Positions 42,007-54,345 of a stretch of 64,000 bases of DNA are shown here, piece by piece. Position 1 is the first letter of the stretch. Every line of letters starts with the position of its first letter. This DNA is from Pelagerythrobacter sp041912895 (GTDB lineage: Bacteria; Pseudomonadota; Alphaproteobacteria; Sphingomonadales; Sphingomonadaceae). Below the pieces are notes generated by a model, which did no database searches, was not told the origin of the DNA, and saw only the letters and a list, made by a program, of their open reading frames with translations. Where the stretch lies: positions 62,001 through 126,000 of the forward strand of contig NZ_JAYSGI010000001.1 of the NCBI RefSeq assembly GCF_041912895.1, read 5' to 3'. The position numbers and the translations under genes are program-made.

Positions 42007-43334
42007 GCGCCGACGATCCCGCCGATCGCCGCCGCCGCCGCGATGCAGTCGAGGTCCGCCCAGCGCGGCCCGATCACCTGAATCCCGCACGGCAATCCGC
42101 CCGTCTCGCCGACCGGAAGCACGGTGGCGGGCAGGTTGGGGAAAGTCGCGATACCGGCCCAGGCGAGCGCGGCGGCGGCGCTTTCCTCGCGCCCGTCGAT
42201 CGTCACCGTACCGTCGAACAGCCGCCCTTCGCGCGCGGGGATGGCGAGCACGGGGGCGGGCGGCGCGAGGACGAAGTCGTATTCCTCGAACAGCGCATGC
42301 CACGCCGCTTCGTTGCGCGCCTGCGCGTCGAGCAGTTCGAACCAGTCGGTCGCGCTCGCGCGCTTGCCATCCGGCCCCGGCATCCCGCGCGCCATCGCGA
42401 TATTGAGCATCTTCATGTAGTCGCGCTGCTGCTGCGCGAGATCGGGCAGCAGGCCGGTCGTGCGGTCGACGCGCACGCCCGCCGCCTCGATCGCCATCAC
42501 CGCCGCGTTCACCGGGCCGAGCACCGCGGCATCGACCGGGCTCTCCGGGTATTCGGTCACCAGCAGCAGCCTGCAATCGGCCAGCGGCTTGCCGCTCTCG
42601 CGCATCGGAACGCTCGCGGTGAGGCGCAGCAGCAGCGCGAGATCCTCGGGATGGCGCGCGATCGGCCCGGCGATCGACAGCGCCCCGTCATGCGCGTCGC
42701 CGCCTGCCAGCAGCGGGTGATCGTGGCCGTGCTTGGAGACGAGCCCCCAGCTGGTCTTGTGGCCCCAGACCCCGCAGAAATGCGCCGGCACGCGAACCGA
42801 TCCGCCGATGTCGGTGCCGTATTCGCACGGCACCATGCCGCTCGCCACCGCCGCGGCCGAGCCGCCCGACGATCCGCCGGGGCTGCGCGACACGTCGTGC
42901 GGGTTGGCGGTGCGGCCGTAGACCGGGTTGGTCGATTGCCAGTCGGCGAGGTCGGGCGGCACGTTGGTCTTGCCGAGGAAGATCGCGCCCGCCTGCTTGA
43001 GCAGCCGCACGATCCGCGCATCGCGCCGCGCCACGTTGCCGGCGAACTGCTGGTGGCCCCAGGTGGTCGGCAGGCCCGCGATGTCGAAGCTTTCCTTGAT
43101 CGTCATCGGCACGCCGAACAGCGGGCGGTCGTCGCCCGGCGTCTGGCCGTCCATCGAACGGGCGGCTTCGCGCGCACGCTCGAAATCGCACACCACCACC
43201 GCGTCGATCTGCGCGTCGCGATCCTCGATCCGGGCGATGGCCGCATCCACCGCTTCGAGCGGAGACAGCTCGCCCGCGCGAATCGTCGCGGCGAGCGCGA
43301 TCGCGCCCGGCTGGTCGGTCAGTTTCGGAATCAT
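42003..43334 (-). CDS. amidase signature family hydrolase
   Basis: 443 residues. The Ser-cisSer-Lys triad is visible: Lys80 (MTIKES), the GGSSGG Ser pair at 155-156 and nucleophile Ser179 (GTDIGGSVRVPAHFCG). No GatB or GatC homolog is adjacent, and the sequence lacks clear GatA features, so it is a general amidase hydrolysing amides or nitrile-derived amides. The ATG at 43334 gives MIPKLTDQPGAIALA, a usual start. It heads the three-gene unit and lies 73 bp after the DUF4403 gene. Confidence 0.9.
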   Translation of the reverse strand: MIPKLTDQPGAIALAATIRAGELSPLEAVDAAIARIEDRDAQIDAVVVCDFERAREAARSMDGQTPGDDRPLFGVPMTIKESFDIAGLPTTWGHQQFAGNVARRDARIVRLLKQAGAIFLGKTNVPPDLADWQSTNPVYGRTANPHDVSRSPGGSSGGSAAAVASGMVPCEYGTDIGGSVRVPAHFCGVWGHKTSWGLVSKHGHDHPLLAGGDAHDGALSIAGPIARHPEDLALLLRLTASVPMRESGKPLADCRLLLVTEYPESPVDAAVLGPVNAAVMAIEAAGVRVDRTTGLLPDLAQQQRDYMKMLNIAMARGMPGPDGKRASATDWFELLDAQARNEAAWHALFEEYDFVLAPPAPVLAIPAREGRLFDGTVTIDGREESAAAALAWAGIATFPNLPATVLPVGETGGLPCGIQVIGPRWADLDCIAAAAAIGGIVGA

Positions 43335-43407
43335 GCGCGGCCTCCTTGCGGTGGTGAGCGCGACCATGGCGAAACGCGCGCCGGTTGCAACCCGCCAGCG
43401 CGGCCGG

Positions 43408-44883
43408 TCAGTTGGGCGATAGCATGATCGAAGCGCTGCCCGTCCCGCGCACCGGCAGGTAGAGCCCCTGGCCTGCCGCGCGCAAGCGGCCGGTTTCGAT
43501 ATCCTCGATCTGCGCGCGGATCAGCAGATCGCCCTCGCGCTTGTTGTCGATCGCGCGCGCGATCTTGCCGAGCAGTTCATCATAGTCCCCCTCGAAATTC
43601 TGCACCAGCGCCACCGCGATCGTCTGCGCGAAGCCCGGCGAATTGGCGAGATCGAGCAGCAGGTCGGCCCCCGCGCGGTCGGTGTCGCCGGTGATCGACA
43701 GGTTCTCGAACCCGACCCGGCGCGAATTTTCCGCGTTGACCGGCTTGCCAGTCAGCCACACCGTGCCGCGCGCCGAGCCGACGTCGTGATCGCGCGGCGT
43801 GGCGGTGAAAGTGACGCCCACGGCCACGCGATTTTCCGTGGTGCCGTAGGCCTCGACCTTGCCGAACTTCGCATCGACCGGTCCGATGCCCGGCACCGCG
43901 AAGGGCCGGGCGGAACGCTTCGCCAGCGCCTCGGCGATCACCGGTTCGAGCTGAGCGTAGTCGGCGACGACCGGGATGAAGAACACCAGCTTGCCCGCTT
44001 GCTCCTCGAGCCTCTGGAGCGGCGGCAGCGCGGCGGGTTTGGGATCGGGCGGCCGGTCGCCGACGAAGGTTTCGGTCCGCGCGGTCATCCCCAGCTTCAG
44101 CTCCAGCTTGCGGCCATCGAGCGTGAAGCCGCCGTATTGCAGCCGCTCGGGCGTGATCCGCATCCATACCGGCGGATCCCGCTCGTTGAGCTGGAGCGAA
44201 GTGAACGCCTGCCGCCACAGCCGCTCGACCTCGCGCCGCAATTCCACTTTCGCCAGCTCGCGCGGCAAGGTGCGTTCGAGCCGCGCGACGACGCCTTTCA
44301 GCTTTTCGTCCGCCTCGCTGGTGAACTCGATCCGCTGGCCGAGGAAATCGACGTGCGGCGCGTCGGTCCAGTCGTATTCGATATCCACCGTGCCGCGCGG
44401 GTTCCAGTTGTCATCGGGCGAGATGTCGACCACCGCGCGCACGATCGCGTCGCCGGTGGCGGTTTCCTGCTTCAATATGCCCGCGATGTCCTGCGCGCGC
44501 ACCTCGGCATGGAGCGGCATCGTCACCACGATGCGCTGGCCGCGCCCGGCGAAGGTCATCCGCCCGCGCGTGACGGTGCCGGCGATGTCGCATTTGATCT
44601 TCGGGGTCTTGAGCTTGACGAAGGCGACCTTGACCCGCTCGGACGCGACGCACGTCTCGTCCTGACGGTCGATCGTCCACAGCGTCCGCGGCACTTCGCT
44701 TTCGAGCGCGGCGGAAAGCGCCGACAGGTCCGCCGTCACCGGCACCGCGATGGTGGAGGATTGCGGCGGCACCTCGATCGCGTCGTTCGCGCGCGGCGGC
44801 GGGCCGGTGGGCGCATCCTTCTTGCACCCCGCCAGCGCAAGCGCGGTGAAAACCGTCAATACGGCAAACCGACCGATCGGCAT
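43408..44883 (-). CDS. DUF4403 family lipoprotein
   Basis: 491 residues. The signal ends in a lipobox (LALAGC, Cys20), so it is an outer- or inner-membrane lipoprotein. DUF4403 covers most of the rest, with repeated beta and helix modules; SVPVTADLSALSAALESEVP-like IAVPVTADLSALSAALE opens it, and LQLNERDPPVWMRITPERLQYGG is a conserved middle. The fold resembles tubular lipid-binding proteins according to general knowledge of related domains, but no activity is established. It follows the unknown membrane protein by 43 bp and may belong to the lpd-end of the TCA operon. Confidence 0.85.
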   Translation of the reverse strand: MPIGRFAVLTVFTALALAGCKKDAPTGPPPRANDAIEVPPQSSTIAVPVTADLSALSAALESEVPRTLWTIDRQDETCVASERVKVAFVKLKTPKIKCDIAGTVTRGRMTFAGRGQRIVVTMPLHAEVRAQDIAGILKQETATGDAIVRAVVDISPDDNWNPRGTVDIEYDWTDAPHVDFLGQRIEFTSEADEKLKGVVARLERTLPRELAKVELRREVERLWRQAFTSLQLNERDPPVWMRITPERLQYGGFTLDGRKLELKLGMTARTETFVGDRPPDPKPAALPPLQRLEEQAGKLVFFIPVVADYAQLEPVIAEALAKRSARPFAVPGIGPVDAKFGKVEAYGTTENRVAVGVTFTATPRDHDVGSARGTVWLTGKPVNAENSRRVGFENLSITGDTDRAGADLLLDLANSPGFAQTIAVALVQNFEGDYDELLGKIARAIDNKREGDLLIRAQIEDIETGRLRAAGQGLYLPVRGTGSASIMLSPN

Positions 44884-44926
44884 GGATCGCTGCACCCCTG
44901 TTACCGGGGTGAATATATCCGCTTGT

Positions 44927-45775
44927 TCAGCCGCTTCCAATGCGAAATGATGCGATCGCGCGCGACACCGCGATCGCCAGCCCGTAACCGATCGCTGCGG
45001 CGCCGTAGCCCGCCAGCGGCGTGGGGTATGGGCCGAGCAGCGAAGCGGCCGCAAAGCCGAGCCAGCACCCGGCGATTCCGCCGTTCACCGCGCGGTCGCT
45101 CCCGCGCATGAACATCGGCGCCGCGATCGCGAACAGCAGCGTCGTCGCCAGAAGTACGCCGAGCGCCGGTTGCAACGCGAATCCGTCCTGCACCACGGAT
45201 TCGACGAAGGGCACCGGCTCCAGCGGCGTGTCGCGAACCAGCGCCGCCGCGAGGCCCGCTATCGCGACGAGGAGAACGAGCAACGAAGCGGCCGAGCGCC
45301 TGCCGTACCATTCCGACAGTGCACATCCGCAAACGAGTGCGAGGGCCGCGGCCGGGTCCGGCTGCACGGCGAACACCGTGGCCGCGCCCGCGACCGGGGC
45401 GAGCCGCCAGTTTCCCCGCAGGCGCGGCAAGGCGGCGAGCACGGCGGGCAGGAGCAGCATCGCCGCATGGAGGCGCACCGGGCCAAGGGCGATCCAGCGG
45501 CGCACCCCGTCGATATCCGGTCCGGCAACGAGCGTCGCGGCAATCCCCGCGATGCCGAGCGCGACGATCCAGACGGCGCAGGTTCGGCCGCATCGTGCGC
45601 GCCCTGCCGCGACCATCGCGGCGAGCGCCACGAGCAGCGCCCCGCCATTGACGAGCGAATAGGACGGCGGGGCGTCGCCGACCCAGAACAGCGCGAGCCC
45701 GGCGCCGACCGCTGCGATCAGCGCGCCGGCGGGCAGCCACGGCAGCGATGTGCGGGCCTGGTCGTTCGCCCGCAT
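44927..45775 (-). CDS. multi-spanning membrane protein, function unknown
   Basis: 282 residues, mostly hydrophobic, with about eight to nine transmembrane segments separated by short basic loops. Segments such as ALIAAVGAGLALFWVGD and LVCGCALSEWYGRRSAA are visible. RRWIALGPVRLHAAMLLLPAVLAAL recalls the FtsW/RodA style, but the sequence lacks the key motifs, so I do not assign it. The ATG at 45775 is 5 bp after the lpd stop, which suggests co-transcription with the TCA operon. Confidence 0.75.
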   Translation of the reverse strand: MRANDQARTSLPWLPAGALIAAVGAGLALFWVGDAPPSYSLVNGGALLVALAAMVAAGRARCGRTCAVWIVALGIAGIAATLVAGPDIDGVRRWIALGPVRLHAAMLLLPAVLAALPRLRGNWRLAPVAGAATVFAVQPDPAAALALVCGCALSEWYGRRSAASLLVLLVAIAGLAAALVRDTPLEPVPFVESVVQDGFALQPALGVLLATTLLFAIAAPMFMRGSDRAVNGGIAGCWLGFAAASLLGPYPTPLAGYGAAAIGYGLAIAVSRAIASFRIGSG

Positions 45776-45780
45776 CGCCG

Positions 45781-47176
<1,396 letters not shown>

Positions 47177-47184
<8 letters not shown>

Positions 47185-47512
47185 CGATTTCCTCCGTGGG
47201 CGTTGTCTCTGTCCAGGTTCCACTCTCCGGCGCCGTGGTCCGGGCGCAGGCGTTGACTATTCCTTCGATGTTGTCGCGGGTGACGTCGTCGAGCGTCAGG
47301 TCGGGATCGGCCATGAACCTGTCGGTGCTGCACTGGCAGACTTCGGCCACGTGCCCGGCGACGAAGCTCGCCCCCTGCGCCACTTCCTCGCATTGCGCGG
47401 CGACGGCGTTGCGGATTTCGCCCTCGACCGCTTCGCCGGCGATCTGCGTCGCCGCGTCGCAACCCGCCAGCGCCACGGCGGCGACTGCGAGGAGGATGCG
47501 GGTTTTGAACAT
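47177..47512 (-). CDS. small lipoprotein between sucB and lpd, function unknown
   Basis: 111 residues with a lipoprotein signal (MFKTRILLAVAAVALAGC, Cys18). The mature part has four Cys (including CEEV, CQCS and NACAR), enough for disulfides or a small metal site, plus alternating acidic and helical stretches (GEAVEGEIRNAVAAQ). An upstream ATG at 47533 lies in a TGATG overlap with sucB; I prefer 47512 because it gives a clean signal peptide with AGGA before it. I do not recognise the family. Placement inside the TCA operon suggests co-expression only. Confidence 0.75.
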
Positions 47513-47532
47513 GGGGCTCGGTTCCTGCGTCA

Positions 47533-48837
<1,305 letters not shown>

Positions 48838-48847
48838 GTTCGTTTCC

Positions 48848-51697
48848 TCAGGCCTTTGTCTTCGTCTTGCTCTTGCCGCCGCGCGCAGCCTCGCCGCCGT
48901 CGTTGAGGCCCAGCGCCATCGACACCAGGCAGCGCTGCTGCTCGGCGTGCCGCTTGGCGAGGCCCGTGGCGGGCGATGCCGCTTCCTCGCGCCCGGCATA
49001 GCGCGGGCGCATCCCGCCGTGCCCGGCTTCGGTCAGCGCGTGTTCGATCTTGCCTTCCACGAAGAACCACGCGCCGTTGTTGCGCGGTTCCTCCTGGCAC
49101 CAGACGACCTCTTCGAGATTGGTCATCCGGCCGAGGCGCACCGCCAGCGGTTCGCCGGGGAAGGGGTAGAGCTGCTCGATCCGGACGATCGAGACATCGT
49201 CCAGCTTTTCCGCGTCGCGCTTCTCGATCAGGTCGTAGGCGACCTTGCCGCTGCACAGCACGAGGCGGCGGATCTTCGCGTCGCCGATCTCGGCCGTGTC
49301 GCTCACGATGCGGCGGAAATGGCTTTCGCCCAAGAACTCGTCGGCGCTGCTCTTGGCCATCGGATGGCGCAGCAGGCTCTTGGGCGTCATGATCACCAGC
49401 GGCTTGCGGAACGAACGCTTCATCTGCCGGCGCAGGACGTGGAAGTAGTTCGCCGGCACGGTGATGTTGCACACCTGCAGGTTATCGTTCGCACACAGTT
49501 GCAGGAACCGCTCGAGCCGGGCGGAACTGTGTTCCGGCCCCTGGCCCTCGTAGCCGTGGGGCAGCATCAGGACGAGGCCGTTGGCGCGCAGCCATTTCAC
49601 CTCGCCGCTGGCGATGTACTGGTCGATCACGATCTGCGCGCCGTTGGCGAAATCACCGAACTGCGCTTCCCAGCACACCAGCGTCTTGGGATCGGCCATC
49701 GCGAACCCGTATTCGAAGCCGAGCACGCCGTATTCGGACAGCGGGCTGTCGTAGACCTCGAACTTGCCGTGCGGCAGCTGAGTGAGCGGGATGTACTTGT
49801 GCTCGTCGGTCTGGTCGATCCACACCGCGTGGCGCTGGCTGAACGTGCCGCGGCCCGAATCCTGGCCCGACAGGCGCACGCCGAAGCCTTCGGTCACGAG
49901 GCTGCCGAACGCCAGCGCTTCCGCCGTCGCCCAGTCGAAGCCTTCGCGGCTGTCGAACATCTTACGCTTGGCCTCGATCACGCGGCCCAGCGTCTTGTGC
50001 AGGTCGAGATCGTCCGGAACGGTGGTCAGCGTGCGGCCGAGGCTGTCGAACAGCTTGTCGGACACCGCGGTATCCACGTTGCGGCGCGCGGTTTCGGGAT
50101 CGGCGGGCTTGTTGAGGCCCGCCCAGCGCCCGCCGAACCAGTCGGCCTCGTTGGGCTTGTAGCTCTTGGCGGCCGCGAATTCCTTCTCGAGAATATCCAC
50201 GAACTCGCCGCACAACACGTCGCGCTCGCCCGCGTCGATCACGCCCTCTTCCTCGAGGCGCTTGGCGTAGATCTCGCTGACCTTGGGATGGCCCTTGATC
50301 GCATCGTACATCAGCGGCTGGGTGAACTTGGGCTCGTCGCCTTCGTTGTGGCCGAAGCGGCGATAGCACCACATGTCGATTACGATGTCGCGGCCGAACT
50401 TCTGGCGGTATTCGATCGCCAGCTTGCAGGCGAAAGTCACCGCTTCGGGATCGTCGCCGTTGACGTGCAGGATCGGCGCCGAGACGCCCTTGGCCACGTC
50501 GGAGGGATAGGGGGACGATCTGGCGAATTGCGGGCTCGTCGTAAAACCGATCTGGTTGTTGATGACGAAGTGGATGCAGCCGCCGGTGTTGTAGCCGCGC
50601 ACCCCGGAAAAGCCGAAGCATTCCCACACGATGCCTTGGCCCGCGAAGGCCGCGTCGCCGTGGATCAGCACCGGCAGGACCTGCTCGTGCTTCTTCAGGT
50701 CGTCGCGGATCGCCTGCTGGGCGCGCGTCTTGCCGAGCACGACCGGGTCGACCGCTTCGAGATGGCTTGGGTTCGGCACGAGGCTCATGTGCACGTCGAT
50801 GCCGTCGAACTCGCGATCGGTGCTGGTGCCGAGGTGGTATTTCACGTCGCCCGAACCGCCCACGTCCTCCGGATTGGCGCTGCCGCCGGAGAATTCGTGG
50901 AAGATCACCTTGTAGGGCTTGCCCATCACGTTCGCGAGCACGTTCAGCCGGCCGCGGTGGGCCATGCCGTAGATGATCTCGCGCACGCCGTCCTGCCCGC
51001 CGTACTTGATGACCGCTTCCAGCGCGGGGATCATCGATTCCCCGCCGTCGAGGCCGAAGCGCTTGGTGCCGACGTATTTCTTGGCGAGGAACGCCTCGTA
51101 CTGCTCACCGCGGATCACCGCCGCCAGCATCGCGCGCTTGCCCTCGGGCGTGAACTGGATCACGTCCTCGGGCCCTTCGAACTTCTCCTGCAGGAAGCGC
51201 CGTTCCTCGACATCGGCGATGTGCATGTATTCGAGGCCGACGTGCCCGCAGTAATTGGCCTGCAGGATCTCGGCGAGCTCGGACACCTTGACCCATTCGC
51301 GGCCCATCAGCCCGCCGACGAACACTTCCTTGTCTTCCTGCCCGGCGAAGCCGAGCGAGCGGAGCTGGAGATCTTCGGGCAGTTCGCGGTCGGCGAGGTT
51401 CAGCGGGTCGAGCTTGGCCGCCAGGTGTCCGCGCACCCGGTAGAGCCGGATCATCAGCATCGCGCGGATGGAATCCTCCGCCGCTTCCTCGATCGCCCTG
51501 GGATCGGCGGGCTTGCCGGCCTTTTCCGCCGCCGCCTTCACCGCGATCTTCATCGCCGTGGGATCGAGCGCCTGCGTCAGGTCGCCCTCGGCATCGACCG
51601 CCGTCATCGGCCAGCGCGGGTTGGCCCAGCTCGGCCCCGGCTGCGGCCCACCCTGATCGCCCAGCTCGGGCAGGAAATCGTGGCTCTCGTTACCCAT
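48848..51697 (-). CDS. sucA: 2-oxoglutarate dehydrogenase E1
   Basis: 949 residues, normal for SucA. It decarboxylates 2-oxoglutarate with thiamine diphosphate. YRVRGHLAAKLDPL, GMAHRGRLNVLANVMGKPY, HGDAAFAGQGIVWE (Mg/ThDP), HNEGDEPKFTQPLMY and the C-terminal VWCQEEPRNNGAWFFVE are all typical. The ATG at 51697 is preceded by GAGGTGACC and gives MGNESHDFLPELG. It is followed by sucB after 10 bp. About 98 bp precede it, including GCGCCGGC-rich inverted sequence, so an internal promoter is possible. Confidence 0.97.
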   Translation of the reverse strand: MGNESHDFLPELGDQGGPQPGPSWANPRWPMTAVDAEGDLTQALDPTAMKIAVKAAAEKAGKPADPRAIEEAAEDSIRAMLMIRLYRVRGHLAAKLDPLNLADRELPEDLQLRSLGFAGQEDKEVFVGGLMGREWVKVSELAEILQANYCGHVGLEYMHIADVEERRFLQEKFEGPEDVIQFTPEGKRAMLAAVIRGEQYEAFLAKKYVGTKRFGLDGGESMIPALEAVIKYGGQDGVREIIYGMAHRGRLNVLANVMGKPYKVIFHEFSGGSANPEDVGGSGDVKYHLGTSTDREFDGIDVHMSLVPNPSHLEAVDPVVLGKTRAQQAIRDDLKKHEQVLPVLIHGDAAFAGQGIVWECFGFSGVRGYNTGGCIHFVINNQIGFTTSPQFARSSPYPSDVAKGVSAPILHVNGDDPEAVTFACKLAIEYRQKFGRDIVIDMWCYRRFGHNEGDEPKFTQPLMYDAIKGHPKVSEIYAKRLEEEGVIDAGERDVLCGEFVDILEKEFAAAKSYKPNEADWFGGRWAGLNKPADPETARRNVDTAVSDKLFDSLGRTLTTVPDDLDLHKTLGRVIEAKRKMFDSREGFDWATAEALAFGSLVTEGFGVRLSGQDSGRGTFSQRHAVWIDQTDEHKYIPLTQLPHGKFEVYDSPLSEYGVLGFEYGFAMADPKTLVCWEAQFGDFANGAQIVIDQYIASGEVKWLRANGLVLMLPHGYEGQGPEHSSARLERFLQLCANDNLQVCNITVPANYFHVLRRQMKRSFRKPLVIMTPKSLLRHPMAKSSADEFLGESHFRRIVSDTAEIGDAKIRRLVLCSGKVAYDLIEKRDAEKLDDVSIVRIEQLYPFPGEPLAVRLGRMTNLEEVVWCQEEPRNNGAWFFVEGKIEHALTEAGHGGMRPRYAGREEAASPATGLAKRHAEQQRCLVSMALGLNDGGEAARGGKSKTKTKA

Positions 51698-51795
51698 CCG
51701 GGTCACCTCTCGCGCCGGCACGCGCGCCGGCTTAACAAAACCAATGTCCGAGCGGCGCGGATGCTCCCGGGGAGGAGGGCAGTCCGCGCCTTAAC

Positions 51796-52685
<890 letters not shown>

Positions 52686-52686
<1 letters not shown>

Positions 52687-53156
52687 TACGTGTCCATTTC
52701 CTTGAATTCGCGCGCGATCTGACGCCAGGTGCCCTGCGACTCTGGTTCCAATTCTTCTCCAGGGAAGTGGATTTCGCCACTTCCTTCATCGCCGCTCACG
52801 TCATAAAATCCCACTCCGTGTTTGACAGCTAACCTTCGGACGAGGGGATAAACTTGTTCGGCTTCTGACCAGCGAAATCCCGCATAAATCACATGGTGCC
52901 CGATGCAATAATCACCAAGCCGATCCTCGATCCCCGGTTTCATTAGATCTTGGTCGGTCACTGATTCCGGACCGTTCATATTCGGGTAGCTCTGGCGAAT
53001 ATCCTCGTACCATGCGGCGAGAGCCGCCGTGGTATTTGTTGGATCATCGTAGGTGTGACCCTCCGACCACTCCGCTTGATGATGGTACCATTCAACGAAA
53101 GCCGCCCGCTCACGTGGTGCAACCTCCGCGTCAAAAACCATCAAATCGTAGCTCAT
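52686..53156 (-). CDS. unknown low-GC gene inserted between mdh and sucD
   Basis: 156 residues, soluble, no signal peptide or membrane segment. Aromatic-rich segments stand out: FVEWYHHQAEWSEGHTYDDP, GDYCIGHHVIYAGFRWSEAE and HGVGFYDVSGDE. I have a weak memory of proteins starting MSYDLMVF in scattered bacteria, some near toxin loci, but cannot assign a function. GC in the two 60-base lines I counted is about 47 and 52 percent, against roughly two-thirds in the neighbours. It starts 10 bp after mdh and its stop overlaps the sucD start, so it is fully embedded in the operon where sucC normally lies. Confidence 0.8.
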
Positions 53157-53166
53157 AGCGTCTTCC

Positions 53167-54129
53167 TCACGCCAACGAGCTATCGATACCCTTGCACGCC
53201 TCCAGCAGTTCCTTGACCGCGTCGACGCTGACCTGAAAGCCCTTCTTGGCTTCGTCGTCGAGCTCGATCTCGACGATCCGCTCCACGCCGTTCGCGCCGA
53301 TCACGATCGGCACGCCGACGTAGAGGCCGTCGACGCCGTACTGGCCGGTCAGGTGCGCGGCGCAGGGGAGGACGCGCTTCTTGTCCTTGAGGTAGCTCTC
53401 GGCCATCTGGATCGCGCTGGTTGCGGGCGCGTAATAGGCGCTGCCGTTGCCGAGCAGCTGGACGATCTCGCCGCCGCCGCCGCGCGTGCGCTTGACGATC
53501 GCGTCCATCTTCTCCTGCGTCGACCAGCCCATCTTGATGAGATCGGGCACCGGGATGCCCGCGACGGTCGAATATTCGAGGATCGGCACCATCGTGTCGC
53601 CGTGGCCGCCGAGCACGAAAGCGGTGACGTCTTCCATGCTCACGTCGAATTCCTCGGCGAGGAAGTGGCGGAAGCGCGCGCTGTCGAGCACGCCCGCCAT
53701 GCCCACGACCTTCTCGTGCGGCAGGCCGGAGAATTCGCGCAGCGCCCAGACCATCGCGTCGAGCGGGTTGGTGATGCAGATCACGAAGGCGTCGGGTGCG
53801 TTGGCCTTGATGCCTTCGCCCACGGCCTTCATCACCTTGAGGTTGATTTCGAGCAGGTCGTCGCGGCTCATGCCCGGCTTGCGCGGCACGCCAGCGGTCA
53901 CGATGACAACGTCGGCCCCGGCGATGTCCTGGTAGTCGCTCGTGCCCTTGAGCGTCGCGTCGAAGCCTTCGACCGGGCCCGCCTGGCTGAGATCGAGCGC
54001 CTTGCCCTGCGGCATGCCCTCGGCAATGTCGAACAGGACGACGTCGCCCATTTCCTTCATCGCCGCGAGGTGGGCGAGAGTGCCGCCGATCATGCCGGCG
54101 CCGACGAGCGCGATTTTCTTCCGGGCCAT
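53167..54129 (-). CDS. mdh: malate dehydrogenase
   Basis: 320 residues, the LDH-like bacterial type. It oxidises malate to oxaloacetate with NAD. The dinucleotide motif VGAGMIGG (9-16), substrate Arg in VPRKPGMSR (near 83-89), NPLDAMVW and catalytic His176 in GGHGDTMVP are intact. GGCAGCG... gives no strong ribosome site, but the ATG at 54129 begins MARKKIALVGAGMIG as in homologs. It leads the mdh-suc-lpd unit. The 216-bp upstream region contains a TTGCAATTGCAA palindrome. Confidence 0.95.
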   Translation of the reverse strand: MARKKIALVGAGMIGGTLAHLAAMKEMGDVVLFDIAEGMPQGKALDLSQAGPVEGFDATLKGTSDYQDIAGADVVIVTAGVPRKPGMSRDDLLEINLKVMKAVGEGIKANAPDAFVICITNPLDAMVWALREFSGLPHEKVVGMAGVLDSARFRHFLAEEFDVSMEDVTAFVLGGHGDTMVPILEYSTVAGIPVPDLIKMGWSTQEKMDAIVKRTRGGGGEIVQLLGNGSAYYAPATSAIQMAESYLKDKKRVLPCAAHLTGQYGVDGLYVGVPIVIGANGVERIVEIELDDEAKKGFQVSVDAVKELLEACKGIDSSLA

Positions 54130-54288
54130 GTGCTGCTGTGCGTCCTTCAACTGCGCGGGACCGGCGAAGTCTGCCGTGAAGCGCGCAGCCTTAAGGTCCC
54201 GCGAGGAAGCCGCGCCCGGCGAACGGCAGCGACCTAGGCCCGCACCGGGGGGATTGCAACCGCGAAAGGCGCAGCGTAGCAAACTATC

Positions 54289-54312
54289 TTTGCGATTGGT
54301 TTGCAATTGCAA
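54289..54312. promoter_or_regulatory. candidate operator upstream of mdh
   Basis: Two 11-bp units, TTTGCGATTGG and TTTGCAATTGC, lie back to back (54289-54310), and TTGCAATTGCAA (54301-54312) is a perfect palindrome. Another TTGCAA lies at 54254. TTTGCAA words are recognised by RamB/ScfR-type acyl-CoA regulators in other bacteria; use here is inferred. Confidence 0.4.
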
Positions 54313-54345
54313 TAAGGCATCGGAAAGCGCCGCCTGCCCGGGTCG

